Assembly (NCBI RefSeq): GCF_006352025.1 | Contig: NZ_CP040936.1 | Location: 1,860,001-1,924,000 of the forward strand | Direction: 5' to 3' | Origin: Hymenobacter sp. DG01 | GTDB taxonomy: Bacteria; Bacteroidota; Bacteroidia; Cytophagales; Hymenobacteraceae | Length of the DNA: 64,000 nt | Shown here: piece by piece, positions 43,308 to 51,074 of the stretch | Numbering within the stretch: position 1 is the first letter of the stretch | Layout of the letters: the number at the start of each line of letters is the position of its first letter | Position numbers and translations under genes: made by a program | Notes under the pieces: generated by a model | Databases searched by the model: none | Told to the model about the DNA's origin: nothing | The model's input: only the letters and a program-made list of their open reading frames with translations

Positions 43308-43405
43308 CAAGCCCTTACTTCCAGCACGGAGGTAAGGGCTTGTCACATTTCAGGGGGTAGCAATTTGGCCGGGAAGGATTGCTTCAGCTACCGCCTCGCA
43401 ATGAC
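43308..43405. repeat. Truncated composite palindrome
   Basis: CAAGCCCTTAC (43308-43318) is inverted at 43332-43342 and continues TCACATTTCAGGGGG. The element ends GCCTCGCAATGAC at 43405. This matches the right two thirds of the element at 37786-37948, but the left outer arm is missing. It may serve as terminator for the DUF1573 gene. Confidence 0.75.
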
Positions 43406-43415
43406 AATTACACCT

Positions 43416-43423
43416 TATCTTTG
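43416..43423 (+). promoter_or_regulatory. Candidate -7 box for alanine dehydrogenase gene
   Basis: TATCTTTG fits TAnnTTTG and lies 55 bases before the ATG at 43478, directly behind the truncated palindrome. A -33 match is lacking at N19, so the palindrome end may have replaced the original upstream element. Confidence 0.45.
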
Positions 43424-43477
43424 CCCCGCCTTTTCCCGGCAACACCCATCCACCCACTTTCACTCTTGCTTCGAGCC

Positions 43478-44605
43478 ATGATTATCGGCGTACCGAAAGA
43501 AATTAAGAACAACGAAAACCGCGTAGGCCTGACCCCCGCCGGCGTAGCTGAATTCCGCAAGCATGGCCACGAGGTGTTCGTGCAGGCTACTGCCGGCAAC
43601 GGCAGCGGCTTCTCCGACGCCGAGTATGAGCAAGCCGGTGCTACCATCCTCGCCACCATTGAAGAAGTGTACGCCAAGGCCGAAATGATTGTGAAGGTGA
43701 AGGAGCCGATTGCCTCGGAATACCCTCTCATCAAGGAGAATCAGCTGCTATTCACCTACTTCCACTTTGCCTCAAGCGAAGAGCTGACCCACGCCATGAT
43801 TGAGCGTAAGGCTACCTGCCTGGCCTACGAAACCGTGGAGCTGCCCTCGCGCGCCCTGCCCCTGCTCATCCCGATGAGCGAGGTAGCCGGCCGCATGGCT
43901 CCGCAGGAAGGCGCTAAGTACCTGGAGAAGCCCCTGAAAGGCCGCGGCATTCTGCTGGGTGGCGTACCCGGCGTGAAGCCCGCTGAGGTGCTGGTGCTGG
44001 GTGGCGGCATTGTGGGAACCCAAGCGGCTAAAATTGCCGCTGGTCTGGGTGCCCGCGTCACCATCATGGACATCAGCCTGAACCGTCTGCGCGAGCTGGA
44101 CGACATCATGCCCAAGAACGTGGTGACCCAGTACTCCAACGAGTACAACATTCGCGAAGCCATCAAGACTGCCGACCTGATTGTGGGTGCTGTGCTGATT
44201 CCGGGCGCGAAGGCTCCGCACCTCATCACCCGCGAGATGCTCAAAACCATGAAGCCCGGCACCGTGCTCGTGGACGTGGCCGTGGACCAGGGTGGCTGCA
44301 TCGAAACCTGCAAGCCCACCACCCACGAAGACCCCACCTTCATCATCGACGACATCGTGCACTACTGCGTGGCCAACATGCCGGGTGCCGTGCCTTACAC
44401 CTCTACCCTGGCCCTGACCAACGCTACCCTGCCCTACGCCGTGAAACTGGCAAACCTGGGCTGGCAGGAGGCTTGCCGCCGCGACGAGGCCCTGCGCCTC
44501 GGCCTGAACGTGGTGAACGGCAAAGTGGTGTACAAAGGCGTGGCCGATGCCTGGGGTCTGCCCCTGGAATCGGTAGAATCGGTAATGGAAGTAGCCGTAG
44601 CCTAA
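43478..44605 (+). CDS. ald: Alanine dehydrogenase
   Basis: The 375-residue protein starts [20 protein letters not shown], the standard N-terminus of alanine dehydrogenase. It has a Rossmann NAD-binding segment [20 protein letters not shown] (about 171-190) with Asp in IMDIS (about 198). The catalytic region FTYFHFASS (His about 96) and the late motif [16 protein letters not shown] are present. It interconverts alanine and pyruvate with NAD in the cytoplasm. The start at 43478 agrees with family length; the in-frame upstream extension runs into the palindrome. A clear terminator follows. Confidence 0.96.
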   Translation: MIIGVPKEIKNNENRVGLTPAGVAEFRKHGHEVFVQATAGNGSGFSDAEYEQAGATILATIEEVYAKAEMIVKVKEPIASEYPLIKENQLLFTYFHFASSEELTHAMIERKATCLAYETVELPSRALPLLIPMSEVAGRMAPQEGAKYLEKPLKGRGILLGGVPGVKPAEVLVLGGGIVGTQAAKIAAGLGARVTIMDISLNRLRELDDIMPKNVVTQYSNEYNIREAIKTADLIVGAVLIPGAKAPHLITREMLKTMKPGTVLVDVAVDQGGCIETCKPTTHEDPTFIIDDIVHYCVANMPGAVPYTSTLALTNATLPYAVKLANLGWQEACRRDEALRLGLNVVNGKVVYKGVADAWGLPLESVESVMEVAVA

Positions 44606-44630
44606 GCGGTAATCCATCCGAAGTACATAG

Positions 44631-44667
44631 AAAAGCCTTTCCGGCCGGGTGGTCGGAAAGGCTTTTT
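44631..44667 (+). terminator. Terminator of ald
   Basis: AAAAGCCTTTCCG pairs with CGGAAAGGCTTTTT around a 10-base loop, 25 bases after the stop codon. Confidence 0.9.
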
Positions 44668-44670
44668 CTG

Positions 44671-44768
44671 TAGCGCGGAGCTCCAGCTTCGCGCCTCGGT
44701 GAACGGCCAGCAGATACCTCGTTCAACGACCAACGTACCCTGACACGCAAAGCTGGAGCTTGGCGCTA
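44671..44768. repeat. Palindrome with CTCCAGCTT core
   Basis: TAGCGCGGAGCTCCAGCTTC (from 44671, 23-base arm) is inverted at 44746-44768 with three mismatches around a 52-base spacer. It lies between the ald terminator and the SMI1-like gene, 6 bases before the latter's ATG, so it must overlap that gene's 5' leader. It belongs to a different family from the GTCAT elements. Confidence 0.8.
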
Positions 44769-44774
44769 TTTCTT

Positions 44775-45374
44775 ATGAGAGGCATTCTATATACCGGCGG
44801 CGAGCTGACCGACTTAGTGAGCTTTGCCCGCCTTCCTTCCTACCTGCAAGGCTTCCTGCGCGAACAAAACGGGGTGGTAGCTTACTTCGGCGGGCTCCAC
44901 ATCCGGGGCTGCGTAGCGGAGCCTACCTGGCATTCCCTGGCTGAAGCCTTGCAGGGCGAGCAGGCCTTCTGGCGCACTTACGATGAGGTGGAGGAAACCG
45001 ACATTCCGTTCGCGCAGGACTGCGTGGGCAACCAGTTTTTGCTGCGCGGCGACGCGGTGCTGTTCCTGGATACCGAAACCGGGGAGCTGGCCGACTTAGA
45101 GGTGGACTTCAAACACTTCCTGTTTGGGGCCGAGAGGTTTCCGCTTGATGCCCTGGGCATGGAGCCATTGCGCATCTTCCAGCAGGGCGGCGGCGTTCTG
45201 AAACCGGGGCACCTGCTAAGCTTGCATCCACCAGTGTGCATTGCTACCACCAGCAAAAACCGGCCAACCGCCAAGCCCGTGCCCGCCGCGGACCGTCTGG
45301 CCTGGCTGGCCGACTTCTACCGGCAGATCAAAAACCTTCCCGACGGGCAGCAGGTGCGCCTGAAGCCTCTCTAG
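44775..45374 (+). CDS. SMI1/KNR4 (SUKH)-superfamily-like protein
   Basis: The 199-residue cytoplasmic protein has the general pattern of SUKH proteins. An N-terminal region is rich in hydrophobic strands (LPSYLQGFLREQNGVVAYFGGLHIRG). A central FAQDCVGNQFLLRGDAVLFLDTETGE resembles the family core FaxDxxGNxfxxd-xxxVyxxDHE. In other bacteria this fold often serves as immunity protein against contact-dependent or polymorphic toxins, but no toxin gene is adjacent. The assignment is by pattern only. The start is placed at MRGILYTGG after the palindrome; an ATG at 44760 would begin inside the repeat arm. Confidence 0.6.
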   Translation: MRGILYTGGELTDLVSFARLPSYLQGFLREQNGVVAYFGGLHIRGCVAEPTWHSLAEALQGEQAFWRTYDEVEETDIPFAQDCVGNQFLLRGDAVLFLDTETGELADLEVDFKHFLFGAERFPLDALGMEPLRIFQQGGGVLKPGHLLSLHPPVCIATTSKNRPTAKPVPAADRLAWLADFYRQIKNLPDGQQVRLKPL

Positions 45375-45421
45375 GTAGGCGCTTCATTTCTGCATAGCAT
45401 TGAAGGGGCTTAAATGGCACT

Positions 45422-45517
45422 GTCATCCTGAGGTGGCGCCGAAGGACCTCTACTGCCTGACTACTTCAATCGTCCGAGCGACGCGGTAAAGGCCCTTCGG
45501 CGCCGCCTCAGGATGAC
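45422..45517. repeat. GTCAT-type palindrome
   Basis: GTCATCCTGAGGTGGCGCCG (from 45422) is inverted as CGGCGCCGCCTCAGGATGAC ending at 45517. The arms are about 32 bases with a few G-T type differences and a short spacer. It fills the gap before the sulfatase gene. Confidence 0.88.
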
Positions 45518-45580
45518 AACCAGTATTCTTGCTATGCAGCAGCTTGCCCCCTTTGCTTTGCTCTTTACTTAGTACCCACT

Positions 45581-47473
45581 ATGCCTTCTTTGTTTCTGCG
45601 CCTGCTGGTGCGGCGGTTTGCGCTGCTGCTAGGGATTTACACGCTCCTAAGGCTGGGCTTTTACTGGGCCAACTACGCTGTGTTCCAGGAAGCAACGGGA
45701 GAGCAGGTGGCGTGGGCATTTGTGTACGGGTTGCGGTTTGATATAGCGGGGTTGCTGCTGCTGAATCTGCCGTTTGTGGTGCTGTCGTTGGTGCCCTCTG
45801 CGGGCCGCCCGTGGCAGAAGCTGGTGCGGGGCGTGTATCTCACGTTAAACGCAACGGGCATAGCACTTAACCTGATTGACACGCAATACTTTAAGTTTAT
45901 TGGCCGCCGAACCAGTAACGAACTGTTCACCATTACCGGCGACATTCAGCGGCAGGCCGGGCAGTTGGTGGGGCACTACTGGTTTCTGCTGATTCCGTTT
46001 GTGGTCTTGTTCGGGCTGCTGTGGTACGCCTACCCCATGCCGCGGCCCGAAGCCTTCGTGGCAACTCGGGGGGTAGCCCCCCGGCAGTGGTGGCGGCCAG
46101 GGCTGGCATTTGTGCTGGTGGCGGGCCTGACGGTCCTCGGTATTCGGGGCGGGTTTCAGTTGAAGCCCCTGCGCACCGGTCACGCCTTCGTGCAGGCCCC
46201 GCCCATCCTGGGCCACGTCACGCTCAACAGCACCTTTACTTTCCTGAAAAGCCTGGGCTATCAGCCCCCCGAGCGGCGCAACTACTTTGCTTCCGCCGAG
46301 GCCCTGCGTGCGGCTTTGGCCGCGCATCAGCCGGAGGCCCGCCCCAACGCCCCGCGCGACAACGTGGTGGTGTTGCTGGTGGAAAGCTTCGCCTCGGAGT
46401 ACAATGGCATTGAAAACGGCGGGCAGGGCTACACGCCATTCTTTGATTCCCTGGCCACTCAGGGCCTGCTCTTCCGGCACCACTACGCCAACGGCCGCCG
46501 CTCCATTGAGGCCCTGCCGGCGGTGCTGGCCGGCTTGCCTTCCCTCATGGAAAGCCCCTTCATCACCTCCAACTTCCAGACCGATGAGCTGCACGGCCTG
46601 GGCGAGCTGCTGGGCCGGGCAGGCTACGCTACCTCCGTGTTTCATGGGGCCCAGAACGGAACCATGGGCTTTAATACCTTTGCAGGTATCATTGGGATGC
46701 AGCAGTATTACGGTCTGCAGGAATACCCCGGCGGCGCTAAAAGCCCCGATTACGACGGGCATTGGGGCATTTTTGATGAGCCCTACCTCCAGTACTTCGC
46801 CCGGCAGCTAAGCCGGCAGAAGCAGCCGTTTTTCTCCACGGTGTTCACGCTTACCTCGCACGAGCCGTTTCCTGTGCCGGCCCAGTACAAAAGCCGGTTT
46901 ACGCCGGGGCAGCTGCCTATTCACGCCTCCATCCGGTACACCGATTTTGCCCTACGCCAGTTTTTCCGGGAGGCCGCACGGCAGCCCTGGTACCGCAACA
47001 CGCTGTTCATCCTGCTCGCCGACCACACTTCCCAAACCCTGCGGCCTGACTACCAAAACACGCTGGGCTCCTACAAAACCCCGCTGCTGCTCTTCCACCC
47101 CGGCCGGCAGCTGCCGGCAGCTAACCCCCAGCGCATCACCCAGCAAGCCGATGTGCCGGCTACCATCCTCGACTACCTGGGGGTACCCGCGCAGGGTCGG
47201 CTGCTGCCTTTTGGCTACTCGGTGTTTGACACTGCCACTCCCGGCCGGGCCCTGTTCCTGAGCGGAGGCAGCTACTTTCTGGTCCACTCTGATTTCGTGA
47301 CGGAGCTGACGGTGGACAACCAAGTGCGCCTCTACCCCTACGCCAATCATCAACTCTCCCCTACCCCCCTTGCCACCCCCAACCCCGAGAAGCTGCAAGA
47401 GTACGGCAACGAGTTGAAAGCCTGCGTGCAGTTCTTTCTGAACGGTCTGGCCGATAACAGCTTATACAAGTAG
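45581..47473 (+). CDS. LTA synthase-family membrane sulfatase/phosphotransferase
   Basis: The 630-residue protein has about five N-terminal membrane helices (about 12-200) and an extracytoplasmic alkaline-phosphatase-fold domain (about 260-600). Visible metal-site elements are VLLVESFASEYNG (Glu ligand), NGRRSIEALPAVLAG (the Ser/Thr nucleophile position), and DYDGHWGIFDE with LLADHT (Asp/His ligands). Members transfer phosphoglycerol or phosphoethanolamine groups, or act as sulfatases. In a Gram-negative bacterium true lipoteichoic acid synthesis is unlikely, so modification of an envelope glycan or lipid is more plausible. The start MPSLFLRLLV is chosen because the first helix follows. Confidence 0.9.
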   Translation: MPSLFLRLLVRRFALLLGIYTLLRLGFYWANYAVFQEATGEQVAWAFVYGLRFDIAGLLLLNLPFVVLSLVPSAGRPWQKLVRGVYLTLNATGIALNLIDTQYFKFIGRRTSNELFTITGDIQRQAGQLVGHYWFLLIPFVVLFGLLWYAYPMPRPEAFVATRGVAPRQWWRPGLAFVLVAGLTVLGIRGGFQLKPLRTGHAFVQAPPILGHVTLNSTFTFLKSLGYQPPERRNYFASAEALRAALAAHQPEARPNAPRDNVVVLLVESFASEYNGIENGGQGYTPFFDSLATQGLLFRHHYANGRRSIEALPAVLAGLPSLMESPFITSNFQTDELHGLGELLGRAGYATSVFHGAQNGTMGFNTFAGIIGMQQYYGLQEYPGGAKSPDYDGHWGIFDEPYLQYFARQLSRQKQPFFSTVFTLTSHEPFPVPAQYKSRFTPGQLPIHASIRYTDFALRQFFREAARQPWYRNTLFILLADHTSQTLRPDYQNTLGSYKTPLLLFHPGRQLPAANPQRITQQADVPATILDYLGVPAQGRLLPFGYSVFDTATPGRALFLSGGSYFLVHSDFVTELTVDNQVRLYPYANHQLSPTPLATPNPEKLQEYGNELKACVQFFLNGLADNSLYK

Positions 47474-47483
47474 TCGATGCAGT

Positions 47484-47644
47484 GTCAGGGCGAGGAGGCA
47501 CGACGAGGCCATCCGTCCTAACCAACGCCCTACCCCCTCGAAACGTGACAAGCCCTTGACGACTGTACTAGCGTCAGGGGCTTGTCTGTTTACTAGGCTT
47601 GTCACAGAAGAGAGGAAAGATGGCTTCGCTCCGCTCGCCATGAC
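47484..47644. repeat. Composite GTCA-type palindrome, diverged copy
   Basis: The element starts GTCAGGGCGAGGAGGCACGA and ends CTCGCCATGAC. It carries an inner GTGACAAGCCCTTGAC segment inverted as GTCAGGGGCTTGTC, plus a second GGCTTGTCAC. It shares the ATCCGT-CT-ACCAACG and GAAACGTGACAAGCCC segments with the copy at 37786. It lies between the convergent sulfatase and HsdR-N-like genes. Confidence 0.8.
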
Positions 47645-47651
47645 ACATCAC

Positions 47652-48107
47652 TCATTCACCATATCTCGGCACTTCCAGCAGGCGCTCATTGGTGCGCGCG
47701 GCAAAATCAACGCGCCAGCAGAAGTGGCTGAGGCCATTAGAAAGTAGCAGCAGTGGGGCCCCGATAGTTTGGTTGTAGGTGGCGGCCTGCAGGGCTACTG
47801 CGGCAGTAATGGGCACGGAGGGAGCTTTGCATTCCACCAGCAAGAGCGGCTGGCCGTGGGCATCCAAGGCCACTAGGTCGGTGCGTTTTTGGCGCTGGTT
47901 GTAGCGGTGGCCGCGCTCCAGGCTCAACAAACCCTTGGGGTAGCCGCGGTGGTTGATGAGGTAATGTACTACGTGCTGACGTACCCATTCTTCGGGCGTA
48001 AGCACCACGTTGCGGCGGCGTAGAACATCCCAGATTAGCAAATTTTCGCTGGATTGTGTAACTTTGTACTCGAAAGGCGGCAGGTTCAACTCTTGCATCA
48101 CCTCCAA
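47652..48107 (-). CDS. Stand-alone type I restriction HsdR N-terminal-like protein (PD-(D/E)XK fold)
   Basis: The 151-residue protein matches the HSDR_N_2 pattern. It has an N-terminal helix region (LTPEEWVRQHVVHYLINHRGYPK), then a PD-(D/E)XK nuclease core with RTDLVALD (Asp) and LLLVECKAP (E-x-K). QAATYNQTIGAPLLLLSNG follows and fits a later strand/helix of the fold. No ATPase/translocase, specificity or methylase subunit is near, so it is not a restriction system on its own. Small proteins of this type are common in Bacteroidota and their role is unknown. The start may be Met1 or Met4; the N-terminal region overlaps a plus-strand promoter-like box. Confidence 0.8.
   Translation of the reverse strand: MEVMQELNLPPFEYKVTQSSENLLIWDVLRRRNVVLTPEEWVRQHVVHYLINHRGYPKGLLSLERGHRYNQRQKRTDLVALDAHGQPLLLVECKAPSVPITAAVALQAATYNQTIGAPLLLLSNGLSHFCWRVDFAARTNERLLEVPRYGE
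48059..48066 (+). promoter_or_regulatory. Candidate -7 box of the AMP nucleosidase leader
   Basis: TAACTTTG is a full -7 match. It lies inside the 5' end of the opposite-strand HsdR-N-like gene, 227 bases upstream of the nucleosidase ATG and about 80 bases upstream of a terminator hairpin. No TTTG was seen at N19. Confidence 0.4.
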
Positions 48108-48147
48108 AGGTACGGCCCTGGGTACTTACTCCCGCTTTTCGCCCCGT

Positions 48148-48186
48148 ACCGTCGCACCCAGCTTTCTGGGTCCCGACGGTTTTTTT
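48148..48186 (+). terminator. Terminator hairpin in the leader of AMP nucleosidase
   Basis: ACCGTCG and CCCAG pair with CTGGG and CGACGGT in one interrupted stem, followed by six T. An upstream stem, GGTACGG (48109-48115) with CCGTACC (48144-48150), shares three bases with the terminator, so the two cannot form fully together. No plus-strand gene ends here; the hairpin either closes a small RNA or attenuates the downstream gene. Confidence 0.7.
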
Positions 48187-48285
48187 GTACCCCAATTTTC
48201 CGGCTGCCCGTAGCTGGTGGCGGCAACCTGCCGCGGCCGATGCTCGCGCAGCCTTTTCACAAGCAACACATATTTGACATACCCT

Positions 48286-49059
48286 ATGAAGACCAAAGCC
48301 GACATCGTTGAGAACTGGTTGCCCCGCTACACCGGCGTTCCGCTGGATGAGTTTGGCCAGTACATCCTGCTGACCAACTTTATCAACTACGTGCATATGT
48401 TCGCCGAGCAGTTCGGCGTGGAAGTACGCGGCCTGGACAAACCCATGCAGACGGCTACGGCCAACGGCATTACCATTATCAACTTTGGCATGGGCTCCCC
48501 CATGGCCGCTACCGTTATGGATCTGCTGTCGGCCATCAAGCCCAAAGCAGCTTTGTTCCTGGGCAAGTGCGGCGGCTTGAAAAACAAAACCAAGCTCGGC
48601 GACCTAATTCTGCCCATCGCAGCTATCCGGGGCGAGGGTACTTCCGATGACTACCTGCCCGCCGAGATTCCGGCCCTGCCCTCCTTCCGCCTGCAGCGCG
48701 CTGTGTCTTCCATGATCAAGAAGCACGAGAAGGACTACTGGACTGGCACCGTGTACACCACCAACCGCCGCGTGTGGGAGCACGACGAGAACTTCAAGGA
48801 GTATCTGCGCCAGATCCGGGCTATGGCTGTGGATATGGAAACAGCTACCATCTTCACCGTAGGCTTCGTCAACGAAATTCCTCACGGTGCTCTGCTGCTG
48901 GTATCAGATAACCCGATGACGCCCGAAGGCGTGAAAACCTCCGAGAGCGACAAGAAAGTAACCGCCGACTTCGTGACCTCGCACCTGCAAATTGGTATTG
49001 AGTCGCTGCTAGAGCTGAAAAACTCCGGCGAATCGGTGAAGCACATGCGCTTCGAGTAA
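48286..49059 (+). CDS. amn: AMP nucleosidase (short form)
   Basis: The 257-residue protein belongs to the nucleoside phosphorylase fold. GITIINFGMGSPMAATVMDLL, LFLGKCGGLKNKTKLGD and the ribose/base-binding segment AVDMETATIFTVGFVNEIPHGALLLVSDNP match AMP nucleosidase. It hydrolyses AMP to adenine and ribose 5-phosphate. It lacks the regulatory N-terminal domain of the roughly 480-residue E. coli Amn, which is usual in Bacteroidota. The start MKTKADIVENW is chosen at 48286, about 100 bases after the leader terminator. Regulation by that leader is possible. A terminator follows. Confidence 0.92.
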   Translation: MKTKADIVENWLPRYTGVPLDEFGQYILLTNFINYVHMFAEQFGVEVRGLDKPMQTATANGITIINFGMGSPMAATVMDLLSAIKPKAALFLGKCGGLKNKTKLGDLILPIAAIRGEGTSDDYLPAEIPALPSFRLQRAVSSMIKKHEKDYWTGTVYTTNRRVWEHDENFKEYLRQIRAMAVDMETATIFTVGFVNEIPHGALLLVSDNPMTPEGVKTSESDKKVTADFVTSHLQIGIESLLELKNSGESVKHMRFE

Positions 49060-49076
49060 AGCATTTGCTACCCCTA

Positions 49077-49115
49077 CGAAAAGCCTCAACCCTACTCAGG
49101 GTTGGGGCTTTTTCG
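49077..49115 (+). terminator. Terminator of AMP nucleosidase gene
   Basis: CGAAAAGCCTCAACCCT pairs with AGGGTTGGGGCTTTTTCG around a 4-base loop and has a T-run, 17 bases after the stop codon. Confidence 0.9.
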
Positions 49116-49118
49116 TGG

Positions 49119-49243
49119 GGTAGGGCGCGGGGCTTGTTCCCGGCCGCCGGCCGCGCCAAGGAACAGTTTAGGGCTCTACGAAAGCAAAACAGTAGAAAGC
49201 ATAACGCCCCGGACCCAAGCGGGAACAAGCCCCGCACCCTACC
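49119..49243. repeat. Palindrome with GGGGCTTGTTCCC core
   Basis: GGTAGGGCGCGGGGCTTGTT (arm 49119-49141) is inverted at 49221-49243 with one mismatch around a 79-base spacer. It starts within a few bases of the previous terminator. It is a third palindrome type and again begins with GGTAGGG. Confidence 0.85.
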
Positions 49244-49323
49244 AACATTCGAATTTCTACCTCAACTTGCAGCCCACGGCCGGTAAATCCCGACTCTGCC
49301 TCACCACAACCATTTCCATCTAT

Positions 49324-50982
49324 ATGACCCCACGTTTCCGCCCGTTGCTGGCGCTGCCCCTGCTTCTGGGGAGCTTTACCGCCTGCCAGACTACCTCTCG
49401 CCAGACCGCCGACCTGCTGGTGTACAACGCCACCGTGTACACCGTCGATTCGGCCTTCAGCAAGACGCAGGCATTTGCCGTGAGGGATGGCAGGTTTGTA
49501 GGGGTAGGCACGGCCGATGAGCTGCGCGGCAAGTTTCAGGCGGAGCAGGAAGTGGATGCCCAGGGCCAGTTTATCTACCCCGGCTTCTATGATGCTCACT
49601 GCCACTTCTACCGCTACGCCCTGGGCCTGCGCGATGCCGATTTGGTGGGTACCGGCTCCTGGAAGGAGGTAGTACAGAAGCTCCAGCAGCAGCGCCAGCA
49701 ATACCCGCAGGCTGCTTGGCTTACCGGCCGCGGCTGGGACCAGAACGACTGGCCCAGCAAGCAATTCCCGACCAAAGACACCCTGGACGCGCTGTTCCCT
49801 AACACGCCCGTTTTCATTATCCGGGTTGATGGGCACGCAGCCCTGGTGAACCAAAAGGCCCTGGACTTGGCCGGCGTAACGGCCCGCACGCCTATCAGCG
49901 GGGGTACCATTACGAAGGATGCTGCCGGCAAGCTCACTGGTTTGCTGGTCGATAATGCCGTACGGCTGGTGTCAGGCAAGATTCCGGAGCCAACCGCCGC
50001 CGAGGCCGAAGCTGCCCTGCTCGAAGCCCAAAAACGCTGCGTGGCCGTGGGCCTCACCAGCATGGCCGATGCCGGCCTGGAAAAAGCCAACGTGGACCGC
50101 ATTGATGGCTTGCAGCAGCAAGGCAAGCTGAAAGTGCGCCTCTACGCCATGCTCGGGCCCACTAAGGAAAACAAGGACTATTACCTCAAGAACGGCCCCG
50201 TGTTCAAGGACCGCCTCACGGTGTGCTCCTTTAAGGTGTACGCCGATGGGGCTCTGGGCTCCCGCGGGGCCTGCCTGATTCACCCCTACTCCGACCGACC
50301 CAAGGAAACCGGCTTCCTGCTTTCGTCGGTGGCCGATTTCCGCAATCTGGCCAGGGAGCTGGCGGCCAGCAAATTTCAGATGAACACCCACGCCATCGGC
50401 GACTCCAGCAACCGCCTGCTGCTGGATATTTACGGCGAGGCGCTGAAGGGCCAGAAGGACCGGCGCTGGCGTATTGAGCACGCCCAGGTAGTCAGCCGGG
50501 AAGATGTGGCCAAGTTCGGACAGTACGGCATTGTGCCCTCGGTGCAGCCCACCCACGCTACTTCTGATATGTACTGGGCCGGGGAACGGCTGGGCGCCGA
50601 GCGCCTCAAAACCGCCTACGCCTTCAACGACCTGCGCAAGCAGTATGGGCAGGTAGCCCTGGGCTCCGACTTCCCAGTGGAAGACATCAACCCGCTATTC
50701 GGCTTCCACTCGGCCGTAGCCCGCCAGGATGCCAAGAACTACCCTGCCCAGGGCTTCCAGATGGAAAACGCCCTGAGCCGCGAAGATGCCCTGCGCGGCA
50801 TGACCACTTGGGCCGCGCACGCCGCCTTTGAGGACAAGCAGAAGGGTAGCATTCGCCCCGGCATGGCCGCCGACTTCGTTATCCTCGACCTCGACCTGCT
50901 GCAAGCTCCTAAGGAGAAACTGCGCGGCGCCAAAGTGCAGCAAACCTGGATTGCCGGTGAGCGGGTTTTCGGCGGGAAGTAA
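49324..50982 (+). CDS. Amidohydrolase-family lipoprotein (YtcJ/amidohydro_3-like)
   Basis: The 552-residue protein has a lipobox Cys at about 21 (GSFTAC) and the urease-like metal-dependent hydrolase fold. DAHCHFYRY (first His pair), KVYADGALGSRGA (Lys/metal region), HAIGDSSN and GSDFPVEDINP mark the metal and substrate sites, and ADFVILDLDLLQ closes the small beta domain. YtcJ-type enzymes hydrolyse amide bonds in small molecules; the substrate is unknown. As a predicted lipoprotein it would act in the periplasm, which is less common for the family. The start is chosen at the signal sequence; an in-frame extension would run through the palindrome. Confidence 0.88.
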   Translation: MTPRFRPLLALPLLLGSFTACQTTSRQTADLLVYNATVYTVDSAFSKTQAFAVRDGRFVGVGTADELRGKFQAEQEVDAQGQFIYPGFYDAHCHFYRYALGLRDADLVGTGSWKEVVQKLQQQRQQYPQAAWLTGRGWDQNDWPSKQFPTKDTLDALFPNTPVFIIRVDGHAALVNQKALDLAGVTARTPISGGTITKDAAGKLTGLLVDNAVRLVSGKIPEPTAAEAEAALLEAQKRCVAVGLTSMADAGLEKANVDRIDGLQQQGKLKVRLYAMLGPTKENKDYYLKNGPVFKDRLTVCSFKVYADGALGSRGACLIHPYSDRPKETGFLLSSVADFRNLARELAASKFQMNTHAIGDSSNRLLLDIYGEALKGQKDRRWRIEHAQVVSREDVAKFGQYGIVPSVQPTHATSDMYWAGERLGAERLKTAYAFNDLRKQYGQVALGSDFPVEDINPLFGFHSAVARQDAKNYPAQGFQMENALSREDALRGMTTWAAHAAFEDKQKGSIRPGMAADFVILDLDLLQAPKEKLRGAKVQQTWIAGERVFGGK

Positions 50983-51016
50983 TGAAGGTAACTGCCTAAA
51001 GGATAACTGATTTACT

Positions 51017-51069
51017 AGCAGTAGCGTGAGGCAGCACTTCCATAGGTTGTCTGGCGCTACTGCTTTTGT
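51017..51069. terminator. Possible terminator between amidohydrolase and delta-60 gene
   Basis: AGCAGTAGCG pairs with CGCTACTGCT around a 28-base loop and is followed by TTTGTTT. The stem is perfect but the loop is large, so the assignment is tentative. The flanking genes are convergent. Confidence 0.5.
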
Positions 51070-51074
51070 TTACA

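Noticed and set aside
37786..47644. CRISPR array
   Set aside because: The repeats are dispersed inverted elements separated by genes, not direct repeats with regular spacers, and no cas genes are present.
47556..47747. Small plus-strand protein in the gap after the sulfatase gene
   Set aside because: Most of it is translated from the composite palindrome and the antisense end of the HsdR-N-like gene, with no conserved features.
47652..48107. Type I restriction-modification system
   Set aside because: Only the nuclease-like N-terminal domain is present; no translocase, specificity or methylase gene is near.
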